Positions 34,722 through 46,840 are shown, numbered from the stretch's first letter. The stretch: DNA of 64,000 bases from Cutaneotrichosporon cavernicola (GCF_030864355.1 NC_083396.1:62001-126000); one strand, 5' to 3'. A program made the numbers and translations. Notes: generated by a model from the letters alone, not told the origin.

Positions 34722-36840
34722 ATGTCGGCCAGTCGCTCCTCGCCGTCACGCTCCCTAGGCGACGAGGAGCAGCAACCAGAACATTCACCTCCATCATCAG
34801 CCGCAACAGAGCGTTCAAACACGACCGCCACCCGGATCCCTACGCATCGGTCATCGCCATCTGTTAGAGGCGGCTTTGCTCAGTGGACGACTTCTTCGTC
34901 ACAGGCACAACCATCGGAAGCACGACCTCCCAGGTCAAAAACCAGGCCCCAAATGAGTAGAGATGCGACAGGGACAACAGCGGCCACTGTCAGCACCGAA
35001 GATTCTGCAGGCTCAAGCGATGACGATAGCGACGAGCTCGATGATGACGACTACAGGCAGGAGCGCGGAATGTCCACTTCCAGCGTTGCAATACCGCCTG
35101 ACCAACAACTGTCACTCAGCGAGCTGTACGTAACAACTTACTGTTATGCATCGGAAGCCTCGCTGAAACATTACAGTGCTTATGTGCTTGAGGTCATCCA
35201 ACAGCCCCAGCGTGCACGAGCCTGCGGATTTGGAGATAAGGTGAGTTGGTGTGGTTATTTCCCGACAACAGTGGCTGACTTGTGCCCAGGACAGGCGACC
35301 TTTGTCACCGCCCCCAATCATCCAACTGCGTGTCTTTGACAAGTTGGGGAACGCAATCAAACCACAGTGCGTCACTACCCTCCTTTTCTTGGACCAAACC
35401 CCGCTTCGGTCAAGGACATCCTTACTGACGTGGCCAGTGCTATCGATGTGCACAGGTTCATCCTCATGGTTGACTTGTGGAACGGGGATCGGACTCAGCA
35501 GCGGTCCATCGTTATGCACCCCGGCGCACGACCAGACCAATATGCGTTGTTTACCCATGCGGCATCTCGTGCTGCGTCGACCCATCGGTATGACCTGGCC
35601 CCTTCGGCGTTCAACCGAACATACAATCGCTCCATGACAGGCTCTGCAGCCTGCAGCTATGGTTGGCAACACTACGGTAAGTCTGAAGCATGGTCAGCCG
35701 AGTCTGTCTTATATGGCGTATGTTGTTGGACCTAACGCATTTCGACCCAGGCCGCCCGTCATCATCACCTTCCCCATCATTTCCGTCCCAACCACTCCCA
35801 CCCTACCCATCAGCACCAGGCTCCGTCCCATGGCTACCACCTGGACATCCTGACAACCAGGGTGCGCCTCCAGCTTGGACCGACGCGTACACGCTCCCGC
35901 CGGAAGAGTATGATCAATACCGGTCACCACCACCGCCTCGCCGACGACCAATAACAGGCGAGATGCGGCCGCCGCCCATGCATGATCCACAACCCTGGGG
36001 CCCAGACTTGGCGACAACCGGGCCAGAATATAGAGGTGAACGCCATGTTTCCAGTTGGTCGGCCTATCGTCCAGCTACGAGCTCTGCCGACGGCGACTGG
36101 GGACGAGACCATGTCTACCCTGAGCCTCGGCCGCACACTCCTGGGTTTCCAGAGTGGGACAGAATGAACACCGGACCATCAGAAAACCGCCCATGGTCAT
36201 CGACGGTCAGCGACCCCCAGTCCCGAGGATGGTCGTCTCATGGTCCCCTGTACACTCATGCCCCTTCTCCTGTGATTCAGCAATCTTCTCTACCGCTCGC
36301 AGCATCGCCAGCGTCCACTACTGCACAATTATATCCGGAATCAGCCTATCCAGAGCGCATGTCCACTACCTCGCATTACTCGCGCGTCCTGGTTGGCTCG
36401 ATGGGAGCCGTCTGTCAAAGGCTCAAAGATCTGAATGGCGACCCCGGATTATTTTTCTTTGCCCATGATCTTGGTATCCGCACGGAGGGGACGTTTTCTT
36501 TGCGATTTACTCTGGTCGACCTGACGTCGTAAGTATCATCGACGATATGGTTAGTGCCATCTGACATCAGCAGTCTCGCTAAAGCCGAGGTCCTCAAGGA
36601 CGAGTCGACAGAGATTCTCGCGAGAATATTCAGTGACGCATTTACTGTCTAGTAAGTGTATTTTTCTTCTTTTCTGTCGTCGTTCTCCCCACTGACGCTA
36701 CAAGCTCGGCTAAACGGTTCCCTGGCGTCCTCCCCACCACCGAGTTGACACAGTGCTTTGCAGACCAGAGCGTCCGACTGCCTACTCGCCAGAAGCGTGT
36801 GATTTCCGCTATGGGCTCGTCCTCGAAGCGAAAGAAGTGA
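34722..36840 (+). CDS. Velvet domain regulator, VelB-like
   Basis: Velvet proteins are fungal DNA-binding regulators with an NF-kappaB-like fold, coordinating development and secondary metabolism. About 610 aa are spread over six exons. After a disordered Ser-rich N-terminus, the first half of the domain reads YVLEVIQQPQRARACGFGDK, DRRPLSPPPIIQLRVFD and HRFILMVDLWNGD. A proline-rich insertion of about 230 residues (about 35750-36370) splits the domain, as in VelB. The second half reads RVLVGSMGAVCQRLKDLNGD, FFFAHDLGIRTEGTFSLRF and ARIFSDAFTVYSAKRFPGV. The end is TELTQCFADQSVRLPTRQKR plus a basic SSSKRKK tail that could serve in nuclear import. All introns are GT-AG and restore phase; the stop is at 36840. 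VosA is the main alternative assignment. Confidence 0.93.
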
Positions 36841-38690
36841 CATTGTTCTCCTCATCAATATACCCATCTTCCCCAGCTTGCCACACGCATGTATCATCGG
36901 CTACTAGCCATCATTGCATCAACATCAAGGACAATCAACCTGTTATCCAGTGGGCCCCATTGTACAATGGCACTGGACTGGACGGAAAACCCGATCCTGC
37001 CACATTGCATGTAACCCCGTTACTGTACCATCTGTCTAGTGTGCCAACTGTATCGGGGCGTTCGAGGGCGGAATGGTGTGGTGTGGTGCGTTGCGACGTG
37101 GCGCTGGGTGTGGAATTGCATGTACTCGGGTCCCCCGATGGCAATGAATCCAAAGCGAAGCGCTTTGTGGTAATGATCCAAAGTGGCCAAGTGGGGCCAG
37201 GCACTAAGAGGTCGCCAGGTGATTGTAAAACGGGCTGCGTACTCTTGCGATTCTACCGCCGGGAATGAAAATCAATCAGGCACGGACCGTCGATCACCAT
37301 CCAACGTCATCTCACTCATTGCAGTTGATCCCCAAGGAATGCATCAAACTGCAGTTCAAACTCGGCGGCTACGAGTGAGAAAGATGAGTAGCAATTCCCC
37401 AGGCAAATACGTATATAATGAGATAGAGGAAGGCAAGTACGCGCGGGATAGTCGGCGTTTGGCCGCGTCCTCCTTGCCTGATGGGCCGCGTGTCAGCTGC
37501 TTCACCAGTCCCAAACCGGGACAATCTGAGGGCCGGACATCACGAGGCTCGAAGTTTCGCTGGACTCGCTCTCCAGTTAGCAAGCTGGCAAAGGCGTGTG
37601 GCGTCATTTCACCGCCAGAACGTGACTTGGTTCCCGTGGCTTCCCATCCCTTGTTTCCCAACATACCCTTGACGTGCGCCGCGCTTCTTATCCCTTGTCT
37701 CCCAACATACCTTGACGTGCGCCGCGCCGAGCGTGGCTTGGCACGGCCCGCGGAAGGAGGTATTCCCAAGAAAGCTCTGGAATAGCGTTTTGCCACTTGT
37801 GGTACGGGGGACACATCTCGCTATATCCCCCGAAGCTTCAAGGTGGATAACAAAGGCCAGGCCCCGTGGCCAAGAGGCACGGGGTCCGGAGGCGTACCCT
37901 ACCGGGAACATTAGCTTCTTTATCTAATGGATGGCAGGGGGAGGAGGGCAGACGGGAGCCCAACGTTAATGGACGGGTAGATGACGTACTCCAGCACCAG
38001 GTCGTCATGCTGGATACCGGATGCGGCGCACATTTGAGCTCAGTACACAATCCTCTCTCCTCATGAACGCGCCCAATATCTGGGGATGGTGAACACCCGG
38101 GATGGGAAACAGATAATTTCGCGGCGGCCCAGAGACCTTAAAATGCCTGCCATGACTGGGGGATGTTTGAGTGGAGACGGCACACCCATCCACCACAACC
38201 GCATGAGGAGCCCAGTCAACCAGAGCCATCGGCGACACCAAAGCGGAAGTATTGCCTCCCAACTGAACACCCACAGCTGTCTTAGTCTAGTTCTCACTCA
38301 CTCGTACTCTCACTCTGACCAGAACGCTTCGCAACAGAACAGATACAGATTTCATGCCAACTCTGTCACCATGCTTATGGTTGTCCATGACGCACACCTC
38401 GGGATCAAATCCACGTGTATTTGGCTCCGAACATTCCTTGCCCACACCCTTCCATCACTCTAACTTGAGGTCGAACTCGAACTCTCCTCCCATCTTCATT
38501 CAACCCATCATCCTTCTCAAACCCCGCCGCCGTCCACAACATCATAGATAGTATACACTCCACAAACGCGCGTACATTGAGCAAGCGTTGATATACTTTA
38601 CTCCCCCTGCACTGCGCGAGCTCGCCGATCTAGATCTGCTCCACCTGCTTCTGCTTTACAACATCTTCCCTCCTTCCTCGGCAATTCTTA
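36841..38690. other. 1.85-kb intergenic region with a direct repeat
   Basis: This lies between the velvet stop and the SAD1 start on the same strand. It has no convincing gene: ORFs near 36753-37785 are short shadows with no family similarity. It contains the 39/38-bp direct repeat listed separately and a CT-rich tract near 38280-38320 close to the SAD1 promoter. Confidence 0.5.
37646..37727 (+). repeat. Direct repeat, 39 and 38 bp, nearly adjacent
   Basis: Copy 1 (37646-37684) and copy 2 (37690-37727) share CCCAACATAC and CTTGACGTGCGCCGCGC and differ by one substitution and one missing base. Five bases separate them. CTTGACGTGC contains a TGACGT core like a CRE/bZIP half-site, but no function is shown. 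Confidence 0.85.
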
Positions 38691-40430
38691 ATGTCCACAC
38701 CATCGCCTCCTGCCGCCAAGCGGCCCAGGCTCGACGCCGACACACCTGTGTCCTTGAGCTCACCCGCTCGTGACGGGCTCTCATTTACCTCCGCACCACC
38801 GACGGGGAACGGCGCACAAAAGGAGAACGGAGCTGCGTACGACAGCAGCGATGACGAGGAGGAGGAGTTGCAGCCAGAGAAGGAGGACTTGTCGCATCGT
38901 GACATGTACCTCGACACTGTGAGTGATTCTACCCTTATCTACCCTTACAGGATCCCTTAGGGCATCCTTGACACCAGGTTTCCCGCTCCAAGCTCGACTT
39001 TGACTTTGAACGACTTTGCTCCAAGTCGCTCTCGAACATCAATGTGTACGCGTGCCTCGTATGCGGAAAGTACTTCCAGGGGCGCGGACGAGGGTCGTGG
39101 GCGTATAGACATGCGGTCGGCGAGAACCATCGCGTATGGCTCAACCTGGCGACGGAAAAGTTCTATGTCCTACCCGAGGGATACGAAGTGACGGACCCGT
39201 CCCTCAACGACGTCCTCTCCGTGCTCAACCCACGGTACAAGGCCGAAGGGTTGCGCGGGCTGAGTGACTTGCGCGAGCCATCATACACTCTAGCCAACAC
39301 ATCATACATTCCCGGCTACATCGGTCTGAACAATATCAAGAAGAACGACTACCTCAACGTCATCGTCCAACTTCTTCTGCATGTGCCGCCCGTCCGTGAC
39401 TTCCTCCTCAACCCAACCACTCCACAGCTGCAGGAGAAGGCACGCCCAACGGAGCTCGTGTCTCGCCTCGCAACGCTCTGCCGCCGCCTCTGGAACCCGC
39501 GCCTCTTCAAGGCTCAAGTATCCCCACACGAGTTCTTCCAAGAGGTCACAAAGCGCAGTGCAGGCAAGTTCCGCACGACCGAGCAGGGAGACCCCGTCGA
39601 ATTCCTCGGGTGGCTCGTCAACACGCTCCACCGCGATCTTGGGGGCACCAAAAAGCGTAATTCGAGCATCATTTACACCACGTTCCAGGGGCGCGTGCAG
39701 ATCGAGACGCAACAGGTCATCGTCCACAAGGACTATGCGCGCCCCGTGTTCGACCTGTCTCGAGGTGAGCACAACGCAGACAGCGCTGACGACAGAAATC
39801 CAGACCGTGTCCTCCCCTTTCCTCTTCCTGGCGCTTGATCTCCCGCCCACACCGCTGTTCCAGGATGACAACACGAGGAAGATTATCCCGCAGGTTCCAT
39901 TGTCCACGATCCTCGCCAAGTTTGACGGCTTGACGACGCAGGAGTTCGGGCCCACGCTCAAACGCCATCACCTCACGGCCCTACCGCCTTACCTTATCCT
40001 CCACATCAAGCGCTTCACCAAGAACAACTTCGTCGAAGAGAAGAACCCGACGATTGTCAACTTCCCGATGCGCGGCGTCGAGATGGGGCCTTGTGAGCTG
40101 ACCGTACAGCAGAAACAGCTGACACCAGATGTCGACCCCAAACCTTCCGATCCCATCCATCTTGTGTACGATCTTCTGTCCAATGTCACGCTCGACACGA
40201 CCGTCGCGTCGACAACAGCGGGACAGGCGTCCGGCAAGCGCGACCCCGCCGATGAGGGCGTGACGACGTGGAAGATTCACCAGCGATGTGGGCGTGGTGG
40301 CGGCGACCACGAGAAGTGGTTCGAGATGCAGGACCTGCGCGTCGACGAGGTCCGCAGCGAGATGGTCTTCCTTGGTGAGACTGTTATCCAGGTGTGGGAG
40401 AGGCGGGACCTGTCAACACCCAAGGCTTGA
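38691..40430 (+). CDS. SAD1: U4/U6.U5 tri-snRNP protein SAD1 (USP39-like, non-catalytic USP)
   Basis: Sad1/USP39 is a splicing factor required for tri-snRNP stability. Exons: 38691-38918, 38978-39764, 39796-40430 (about 550 aa). An acidic disordered N-terminus is followed by a zinc-finger UBP domain (INVYACLVCGKYFQGRG, SWAYRHAVGENHRVW). The peptidase-C19 fold opens at YIPGYIGLNNIKKNDYLNVI, where the usual active-site Cys box (GNTCYMN) is replaced by KKNDYLN, the known loss of catalysis in this family. The later block is LPPYLILHIKRFTKNNF, and the end is QVWERRDL. Intron 2 is only 31 nt. The gene is convergent with ABD1; both products act on nuclear pre-mRNA. Confidence 0.96.
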
Positions 40431-40646
40431 GCGTGCTCGCCAACGATACCCGCTCAGCATCCTAGGCTACCCCGCATCCTCCCATATCACCGGCGCCCTC
40501 AAGGTGTACACATAATTCGCATGCAATGACAGTTACACTCGGCGCAAGCACCGCTCGTCGTACATGGGATAAGGTATCGTAAAATGGTATGGGGCCGGCG
40601 GCCTGGTTGTATGACAGTCGAAATCGAACGAATGCGCGAGGCGCCG

Positions 40647-42841
40647 CTAGCGCTTCTCAAACGCGAAGGCCATGTACAAGTCTGCTGTCAGCAAGTCCAC
40701 TTCGGCCACCAAGTCTAGACTCACTCGCCGCCTCCCACTGGTCCGCGTCCATCGCACTCTCGCCATTCTCATTGATGACGCCCATCTTGCCAAGCAACGG
40801 GCCGAACTCGCGACTACTCTGCTCCTCTTGAAGGATGTCATTGAATGTTTTCTGGTAGACGAGCTCAAGGCCGTACTCGCCAGCAAGCGCGACAAAGTTG
40901 TCCCAGTCCACAATGTACTCGGGCACGTCCTCGACCGCGTCCTGGAGATAGAATCGGTACTCGCGTCCATATATGCCTTGGTGGTGGCGTTCAGCAAATG
41001 TGATCTGGCAGCACGAGTTTCCAAAGGAGAGCTCGTCGTCGGGCTGTTCATCGAGGCGGGAGCTGGGGTCAGCAATGTGCCTAGGGACGCGTATGAAAGG
41101 CACAGGGTGAGGGATGGGGATTGACCCTATTAGGCCGAAGCGGTCTCACCCGTCACGACTTCACAGTCGCAGACACTCACAGTAGCAGCGCCGAGTTTGG
41201 AATCGTCCCGATGAATAACCCGCCGGGTTTGAGGTATCTTGTGACATTGTCCATCATCATGCGTGCCTTTTCGGGGGTCTCGAACGCATAGTGCATGCAG
41301 AACTGCATGCTGACGTTGTCGTATAGGTCGCGCATGGTATACTGCGGCGGCAGTGCCTCGTGAATCGGGTTAGTGTAGCAGTCGTGCGCGGAAAAAAATG
41401 CCTCGAATCGATTCCCGCGCATGGTCTGCCAACGCTCGCGGGCCTGGTTGATCGATGTCTCGGCAATATCCATGCCGACGTATAGGGCAATGCGCGCTTG
41501 CTTCCACTTGTTCAAGTCGCCGCCCTTGCCGCACCCAATATCGAGGACTCTTGCGCCGCCGCCGCGCCGCCGCTGCGTAAACTTGCCGATAAGAACGCTC
41601 TTGATCCAATTGTTAAACTTTTTCAGTCCGATGATGGGACTGAACTCGCGTTGCTCGATGCCGACCTCTGCGCGCTGGTTGTAGTGCGATGCGATTGTCG
41701 CCACGTTGCCCCTGTAGTCTGTGCGCCGCCGCTTCGAGTCTGCATCAACCTCACCCGAGTGGCGCTTGCTGCCGGGCGCAGGGCTGCCGTTCCACCCAAA
41801 GTGCGGCCGCTCAACGTTGGATGCCGTCGAGCCGCGCCGCGAAGGGCCGGCCGAGCGCGGCCCGTCCATGTCGTCAACGCGCGGCGATGGGGCAGACCAC
41901 GATGGTGCGGCCTGGCGCGCCGCTCGCCGTAGGGGGTTGTTGTGCACCGCCTGGTCGCGCAAGCGTGCAAGATCGTCCAGCGTGATGGAGCGGTACCTAG
42001 AGGGCCGATGGGGTCTGTATTCCTTCGCGGGCCGGGGAGGGCGGCCGTTGGGTCCGCCGATCGTCTCCTCCGATAGAAGGCGGACTGAACCCTCAGGCGA
42101 GCTCGAGGCAGGAGGAGGCGGCGCCGCGAAGCCCCCACTTGAACTCCGCGCAGAGGTTGGGCGCGAGAGACTGCCCCGCCCCGCCGGCGCCACACGAGGC
42201 TGGTGGAAGCTCTGTGCGCGCGGCGAGACGGAGCCAGCGCTCTGCACACTCTCGTGCCTGTGAATGAAAGGAGGCTCGGGTGGCGGCATTGACTGCGTGT
42301 CGATGGAGGACCGTCTAGAGGAAGGACCTGGAACGTAGGTATCGTATGGATGAGATGTACTGGGAGAAGAGACGAGGTGTTGAGGGATTGTGTTGGGGCT
42401 GATGTGCGGCGACCGTGTGCCTATCGTCCCTCGTGGTCCGGCCCCTGGATGAAGTGAGACACTAGGGGACGATAGCCGTGGAGAACCGGAGTGTCCCGAA
42501 TGCGATGAGGTCGGGCGCAGCAGTGGCGCCGGTTCGTTGAGTAGTTTGGCAAGATGGGGGCGAGAAGAGTGTTCGTCGTCCGCAACACTGGACACGGTGT
42601 GGTCCGACCCGCGTCTGGACGTGTATATGTCCGACTCGTCGTTGAGGAGTGAGCGGAGGCCAGCACTCGCTGGCCGGATCGATGGGGACGGGAGGGGAGA
42701 ACGCTCATTTTGGAACGCGGGAGGAACTGGTCCGCCTTGCTGCGACGTCGCGCTAGGCGGTGGCGTCCCCCACAGCGACGCGCGCCGGCTGACGGCCGGA
42801 CTTGGGATGTCGCAGTCACGTACAGGGTCGTACACCATCAC
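40647..42841 (-). CDS. ABD1: mRNA cap guanine-N7 methyltransferase (ABD1)
   Basis: This enzyme transfers methyl from S-adenosylmethionine to the guanine N7 of the mRNA cap. The C-terminal half is the catalytic domain: VATIASHYNQRAEVG, FNNWIKSVLIGKF, the SAM motif VLDIGCGKGGDLNKW, YVGMDIAETSINQAR, FFSAHDCY, SMQFCMHYAFE and KPGGLFIGTIPNS. After a 118-nt intron (41063-41180) it continues with SFGNSCCQITF, YGREYRFYLQDAVEDVPEYI and the EYGLELVYQKTF segment. A small last exon ends FAFEKR at 40647. The N-terminal 370 residues are Pro/Ser/Arg-rich and disordered, making the protein about 690 aa against 436 in S. cerevisiae. ATG at 42841 (MMVYDP) is the first in the frame. Confidence 0.94.
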
Positions 42842-43342
42842 GAGAGCTGCGGGGCGGAGGGCAGGCGGAGGGCAGGCGGAGGAGGGTGGTAGTGTGGGAG
42901 TGTGGGGAGTCGATGTGGAGGCGGGGAGGGCGACTTTTGCGCGCCAAGAGTCACGAGACGCGTCGAGATTTCAAGCGGGGAGGGTAATGTGGTGGGGGGA
43001 TTATACGCGATGTGCTTGTACAACAGTTAGTGCCAATGCCTGAGGCTCATGTCGTATGCGTGGTATTGTATGTGAATGTGTTGTTGTTGTGGATGGGTTG
43101 TTGAATGTGACGGACGTATAGAGTCGGAAGCTGAAAGCCTGTTGTTTGATTTTAGACAAGTGGAGTTGGACGGCGTTGAAACGAAGTTGGCACAAATTTG
43201 ATCCCGGTTGATTCCAGGCACGAATTGGAGACCGAACAGACATCTACTCCAAACCAAGGTTGCATCACTTCACTCTCTCTCTCTCAAACCAAGTCATTTG
43301 CATTCTGCTTGGCTCGCCCTCTTCTCACCCGCTACATCCACA
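42842..43342. promoter_or_regulatory. Divergent promoter, ABD1 / PFS2
   Basis: 501 bp between two divergent RNA-processing genes. It includes a CT-rich stretch just before the PFS2 start (near 43270-43300). No specific element was identified. Confidence 0.55.
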
Positions 43343-45405
43343 ATGGCAGTAACCGTAGCGGCATCTGCGACACCAGGTGCCGGCCCGTCACGTCCCCGCG
43401 AGCCCGACTTGTGGGCTCCCCAGCGATATCTCGAGCCCAACCATCCCGACAATGAGGAGGTACTCGAACAGGCGGCGTACCAGGCTGCCGTCACGCGTCC
43501 GGCAGGCGACACGCGCAGCAACAGGAAGTACAAGCCGCGTAGGACAGTCGACTACATGGGTGGTGTTCAGAAATGGCGCATGGTGAGGCACGCGGTGGCC
43601 GGGCTGACGACCAGATGAGCAAGAAGCAGGCGATCCCTATCACGCTGCCGCCAATACATCCAAACCCGAGCGATATCATTAATGTGAGCGTTGTGTGGGC
43701 CTGCTGACTCCAGCTCCTTCCTCCAGTGGCGCACATCAACGACCCATCGACATCCATCTGCGACTACTTTGTCCACACGAGTATCAACAAGGAGCGCTCG
43801 CCAACGCGTGTGGTGCAGTGGACACCTGACGCGCGTCGGTTATTGACGGGCAATGACAAAGGGCAGTTTACGCTATGGAACGGTGCATCGTTCAACTACG
43901 AGTCCATCACGCAGGTTCACGACGACAGCATCCGTTCCATGGCGTACAGTCACAACGGCACTGCGCTCGTGTCGACAGACAAGGCCGGGACGATCAAGTA
44001 CTTTACCCCCCATCTGACCAACATCCACGGGTTCCAGGGACACCGCGAGGCGTGCCACGGCATCTCGTGGAGCCCGAACGACGAGCGTTTCGTCACTGGC
44101 GGCGACGACGGCCTGGTAAAGATCTGGAACTATCGTGCTGCGTCATCTGAACGCGAGCTCTCGGGCCACGGATGGGACGTCCGCTGCGTCGACTGGCATC
44201 CGACCAAGGGTCTGGTAGTGAGCGGAAGCAAGGATATGCTCGTCAAGTTCTGGGACCCGCGCACAGGCAAGGAGCTGAGCACGCTGCATTCGCACAAGGC
44301 CGTCGTCAACGCCGCCTCGTGGAATCCCGAGGGGCACATTGTCGCCACCGCCGGAGGAGACGGGTATATTCGTCTCTTTGACATCCGCACGTTCCGCGAA
44401 CTCGACGCGCTCAAGGGCGCCAAGGAGGTCAACACGCTTGCATGGCATCCGATCCACCACTCGCTCTTGGCCAGTGGCGACGCCGGTGGCTCCATTGCTT
44501 ACTGGTCCCTCCTGGCGCCTGACCCAAGCAAGCCCGTCACCCTGTTAGAGGCGGCGCACGACGACGCGGTCTTCTCCCTCTCCTTCCACCCGCTCGGGCA
44601 CATCCTCTGCTCAGGCTCTAAAGACTTCACCGCTCGCTTCTGGTGCCGCGCCCGTCCAGGCGGCGGCCACGAGATCGACAAGTATCACATTGGTGAGGAA
44701 GCTGCGTTCCGTGCCGAGGCAGAGGAGGCCAACAGGTCCCGCTGGCCCGACCTGCCACAGGAGAATAAAGCCCCGTCCGGTATTGGGGGTGTACCAGGCC
44801 TCCCTGGTTTCGGTGCCAAGCCCAACGTCCCTTCTGGGAACTCGACGCCGACGCGCGGTCCGTCGGGGCCACCAGGACTATCTGGGCCTCCTGGGTTGGC
44901 ACGGGGCTCCGGGACGGGAACGCCCCCGCTCCCTCCGCCGGGAATGGGGCGCGGCCCTCTCCCTCCGCAGGGGCAGGCCGGCCCACAACGCCGACAGTGG
45001 GGTCGCGACGCGCCGCAGCTACCTCCAACTGGTGGGCCTGGCGCTGGAGCGGCTGGAGGACCACCTGGCGGTCGCGGTTTCGACCAGCCGCCCGCGCGGT
45101 TTGATCGTGACGGTCAGCGCGGCTTCGACCGCGACCCGAGACGCCAGGCGCATGGCCAGGGTGGGCCGGGTGGCCATCAGCAGACCCACCAGCTGGGCCA
45201 CCAGCAGGGCTTCGGACAGAACGGCTACGGCCAACGGCCAGGTTTTGGTCCTGGGGGAGGGCAAGGCCGTGGAGGACCTGCTGGTGGAGGTTCTGGCGGC
45301 CCTGGTGGCCAAGGCGGACCGGGACAGGGTGGCTTCCGCGGCGGTCACGGTGGCCAGAGAGGAGGTCATGGGGGTTATCAGCAGCAGCCGTATGGGCGTC
45401 GATAG
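43343..45405 (+). CDS. PFS2: Polyadenylation factor subunit PFS2 (WDR33)
   Basis: This WD40 scaffold of the cleavage and polyadenylation factor helps recognise the poly(A) signal and bridges to the nuclease. Exon 1 has KYKPRRTVDYMGGVQKWRM, the family N-terminal motif. Two introns (33 nt near 43580-43612, about 30 nt near 43684-43713) precede the propeller. Its repeats include VVQWTPDARRLLTGNDKGQF, GISWSPNDERFVTGGDDGLV and VRCVDWHPTKGLVVSGSKD. A conserved block DKYHIGEEAAFRAEAEEAN follows. The C-terminus is Gly/Pro/Arg-rich with collagen-like GPP and RGG-type repeats, as in WDR33. About 650 aa, stop at 45405. The convergent TRM112 gene ends 40 bp away. Confidence 0.94.
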
Positions 45406-45445
45406 GGACAGGGGGACAGAAGCCATGCATTACAATAGTGTACAA

Positions 45446-45931
45446 TTAGCGCGAGATCTCGTGCTCGGCGAGGAGCAGGGGTTAGCTGTGTCTGCCAGTC
45501 AAGCTCACCATATTTGGGATACCGTTCTGGATCGGGTAGATGTGCCCGCACCCGCGGCAGGTCATGTTTCCCTCCTCGACGTGCATCTGGGGTTAGCCTC
45601 ATACTTCTGGCGTGCGCCCAGCTGCAGCGGCAGGAGTTGACGCCTCTACCTCTCCGCTACCCACCTCAAGAAGCACATGGTGCAGCTGCTGGATCTGCTC
45701 GTCACTCCACTCGGTCGGCATCTCGTCGGGCAGCGACGTGTCTCCAAGGCTCCGTGCCGTATCGACCAGAGCCGCCCAGTCAATCTTGGGAAGGAAACGC
45801 CTCAGAAAGTCGGGGTTGAGCTCTGCCTCCCGAACCACAAGCTCGACATCCGAGAACACGAGCGGAAAGTTATCCTTGTTACAGTTGCGCGCATGGCACG
45901 CCAGCATGTTGTGGGTGATGAGGCGGACCAT
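45446..45931 (-). CDS. TRM112: Methyltransferase activator TRM112
   Basis: Trm112 is a small zinc protein that activates several methyltransferases acting on tRNA, rRNA and translation release factors. It starts at 45931 (MVRLITHNMLACHARNC) and continues NFPLVFSDVELVVREAELNP, FLRRFLPKIDWAALVDTA and LHHVLLE. A 70-nt intron (donor GTGGGT, acceptor CTAACCCCAG) then joins to MHVEEGNMTCRGCGHIYPIQ, NGIPNM. The zinc cysteines (CHARNC, CRGC) are present. The final junction is odd. After NM a GTGAGC donor at 45508 is followed by a CTAAC branch, but the family-like tail LLAEHEISR (stop at 45446) begins right after CCCCTG, not after AG. A canonical acceptor 15 nt later would give the shorter ending NMHEISR. 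Without splicing the ending is NMVSLTGRHS. Confidence 0.92.
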
Positions 45932-46226
45932 TGCGAGTCTGCTTGATGGAGCGAGCGTATGAGGTAGGAGAGATTGTTGTGATAGCAGTCATCTCAAATC
46001 GAAATCTGTCCTCTCATCACGTGGAATCATTCCACGCGACACGGAATCAGATCCATGTGTCTGAATATATTTTTATCCATTTTCTCCCAAACTCCTCCTA
46101 CCATCTCAAAATCGATTAGCAGTGGTTAGTGATTCTTCAACGGTTTGGTCACTTTGCCTGCACCAGCATATAATCACACTCTGGTGCTAAGTCGCCCCGT
46201 ACACATCAACAACAAAATCAATCAAA
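45932..46226. promoter_or_regulatory. Divergent promoter, TRM112 / RPS20
   Basis: 295 bp between two divergently transcribed translation-related genes. No specific site is claimed. Confidence 0.6.
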
Positions 46227-46840
46227 ATGGCCGAGAAGGACTTTGACAAGACTGGCGCCCCCGCCAGCAAGACCCACAAGGTACGTGAGCACCGCAGACG
46301 CTAGCCGATGTCTTTGGACCTCTACGCTGGCGCGCTCGACTCTGCTTGGCGGCCGCACTCGGCTTGGTCTGGTGCTAACGCTGACGACAGATTCGCATTA
46401 CGCTTACCTCGCGTAACGTGAAGAACCTCGAGAAGTTCTCGGCCGACCTCATCAACCGCGCCAAGGACCGCGACCTCCGTGTCAAGGGCCCTGTTCGTCT
46501 CCCCACCAAGATCCTCAAGCACACCACCCGCAAGTCGTGAGTACCAACAGGAGCTAGGGCTCGACTTTTGGCTGGATTGTCGTGGATCCATGTGCGGCGC
46601 GTTTGGTCTTTGGCCTCCCGCACCCCTCCATGAATCGCCGCTCAGTCACCCACTCGCTTCGTTCGTAAGACACACGCTGACCCCAGGCCCTGTGGTGAGG
46701 GTTCCAAGACCTGGGACCGCTACGAGATGCGCATCCACAAGCGCCTCATCGACCTTACTTCGTCGGCCGAGGTTGTTAAGCAGATCACCTCGATCTCGCT
46801 CGAGCCCGGAGTTGAGGTTGAGGTCACCATTGCTGCTTAA
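46227..46840 (+). CDS. RPS20: 40S ribosomal protein S20 (uS10)
   Basis: This is a small-subunit ribosomal protein of the 40S head. Three exons: [18 protein letters not shown] (46227 to about 46280), then [20 protein letters not shown] to HTTRKS (about 46391-46538), then [20 protein letters not shown] to a stop at 46840. The total is about 117 aa, standard for the family. The introns (about 110 and 150 nt) are longer than the window average, as is common in ribosomal-protein genes. No C/D or H/ACA snoRNA was recognised in them. The AAAATGG start context is favourable. Confidence 0.97.

Noticed and set aside
41623..42249. 208-aa minus-strand frame overlapping ABD1
   Set aside because: Arg/Ala-rich shift of the disordered ABD1 N-terminus in another frame; the ABD1 frame leads directly into the SAM domain.
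45600..45620. 18-nt intron (gtatgaggctaaccccag) in TRM112
   Set aside because: An upstream GTGGGT donor using the same acceptor gives a 70-nt intron and removes a non-conserved 19-residue insertion, matching the family.
46540..46685. snoRNA in RPS20 intron 2
   Set aside because: No C/D box pair or H/ACA hairpins could be identified by eye.
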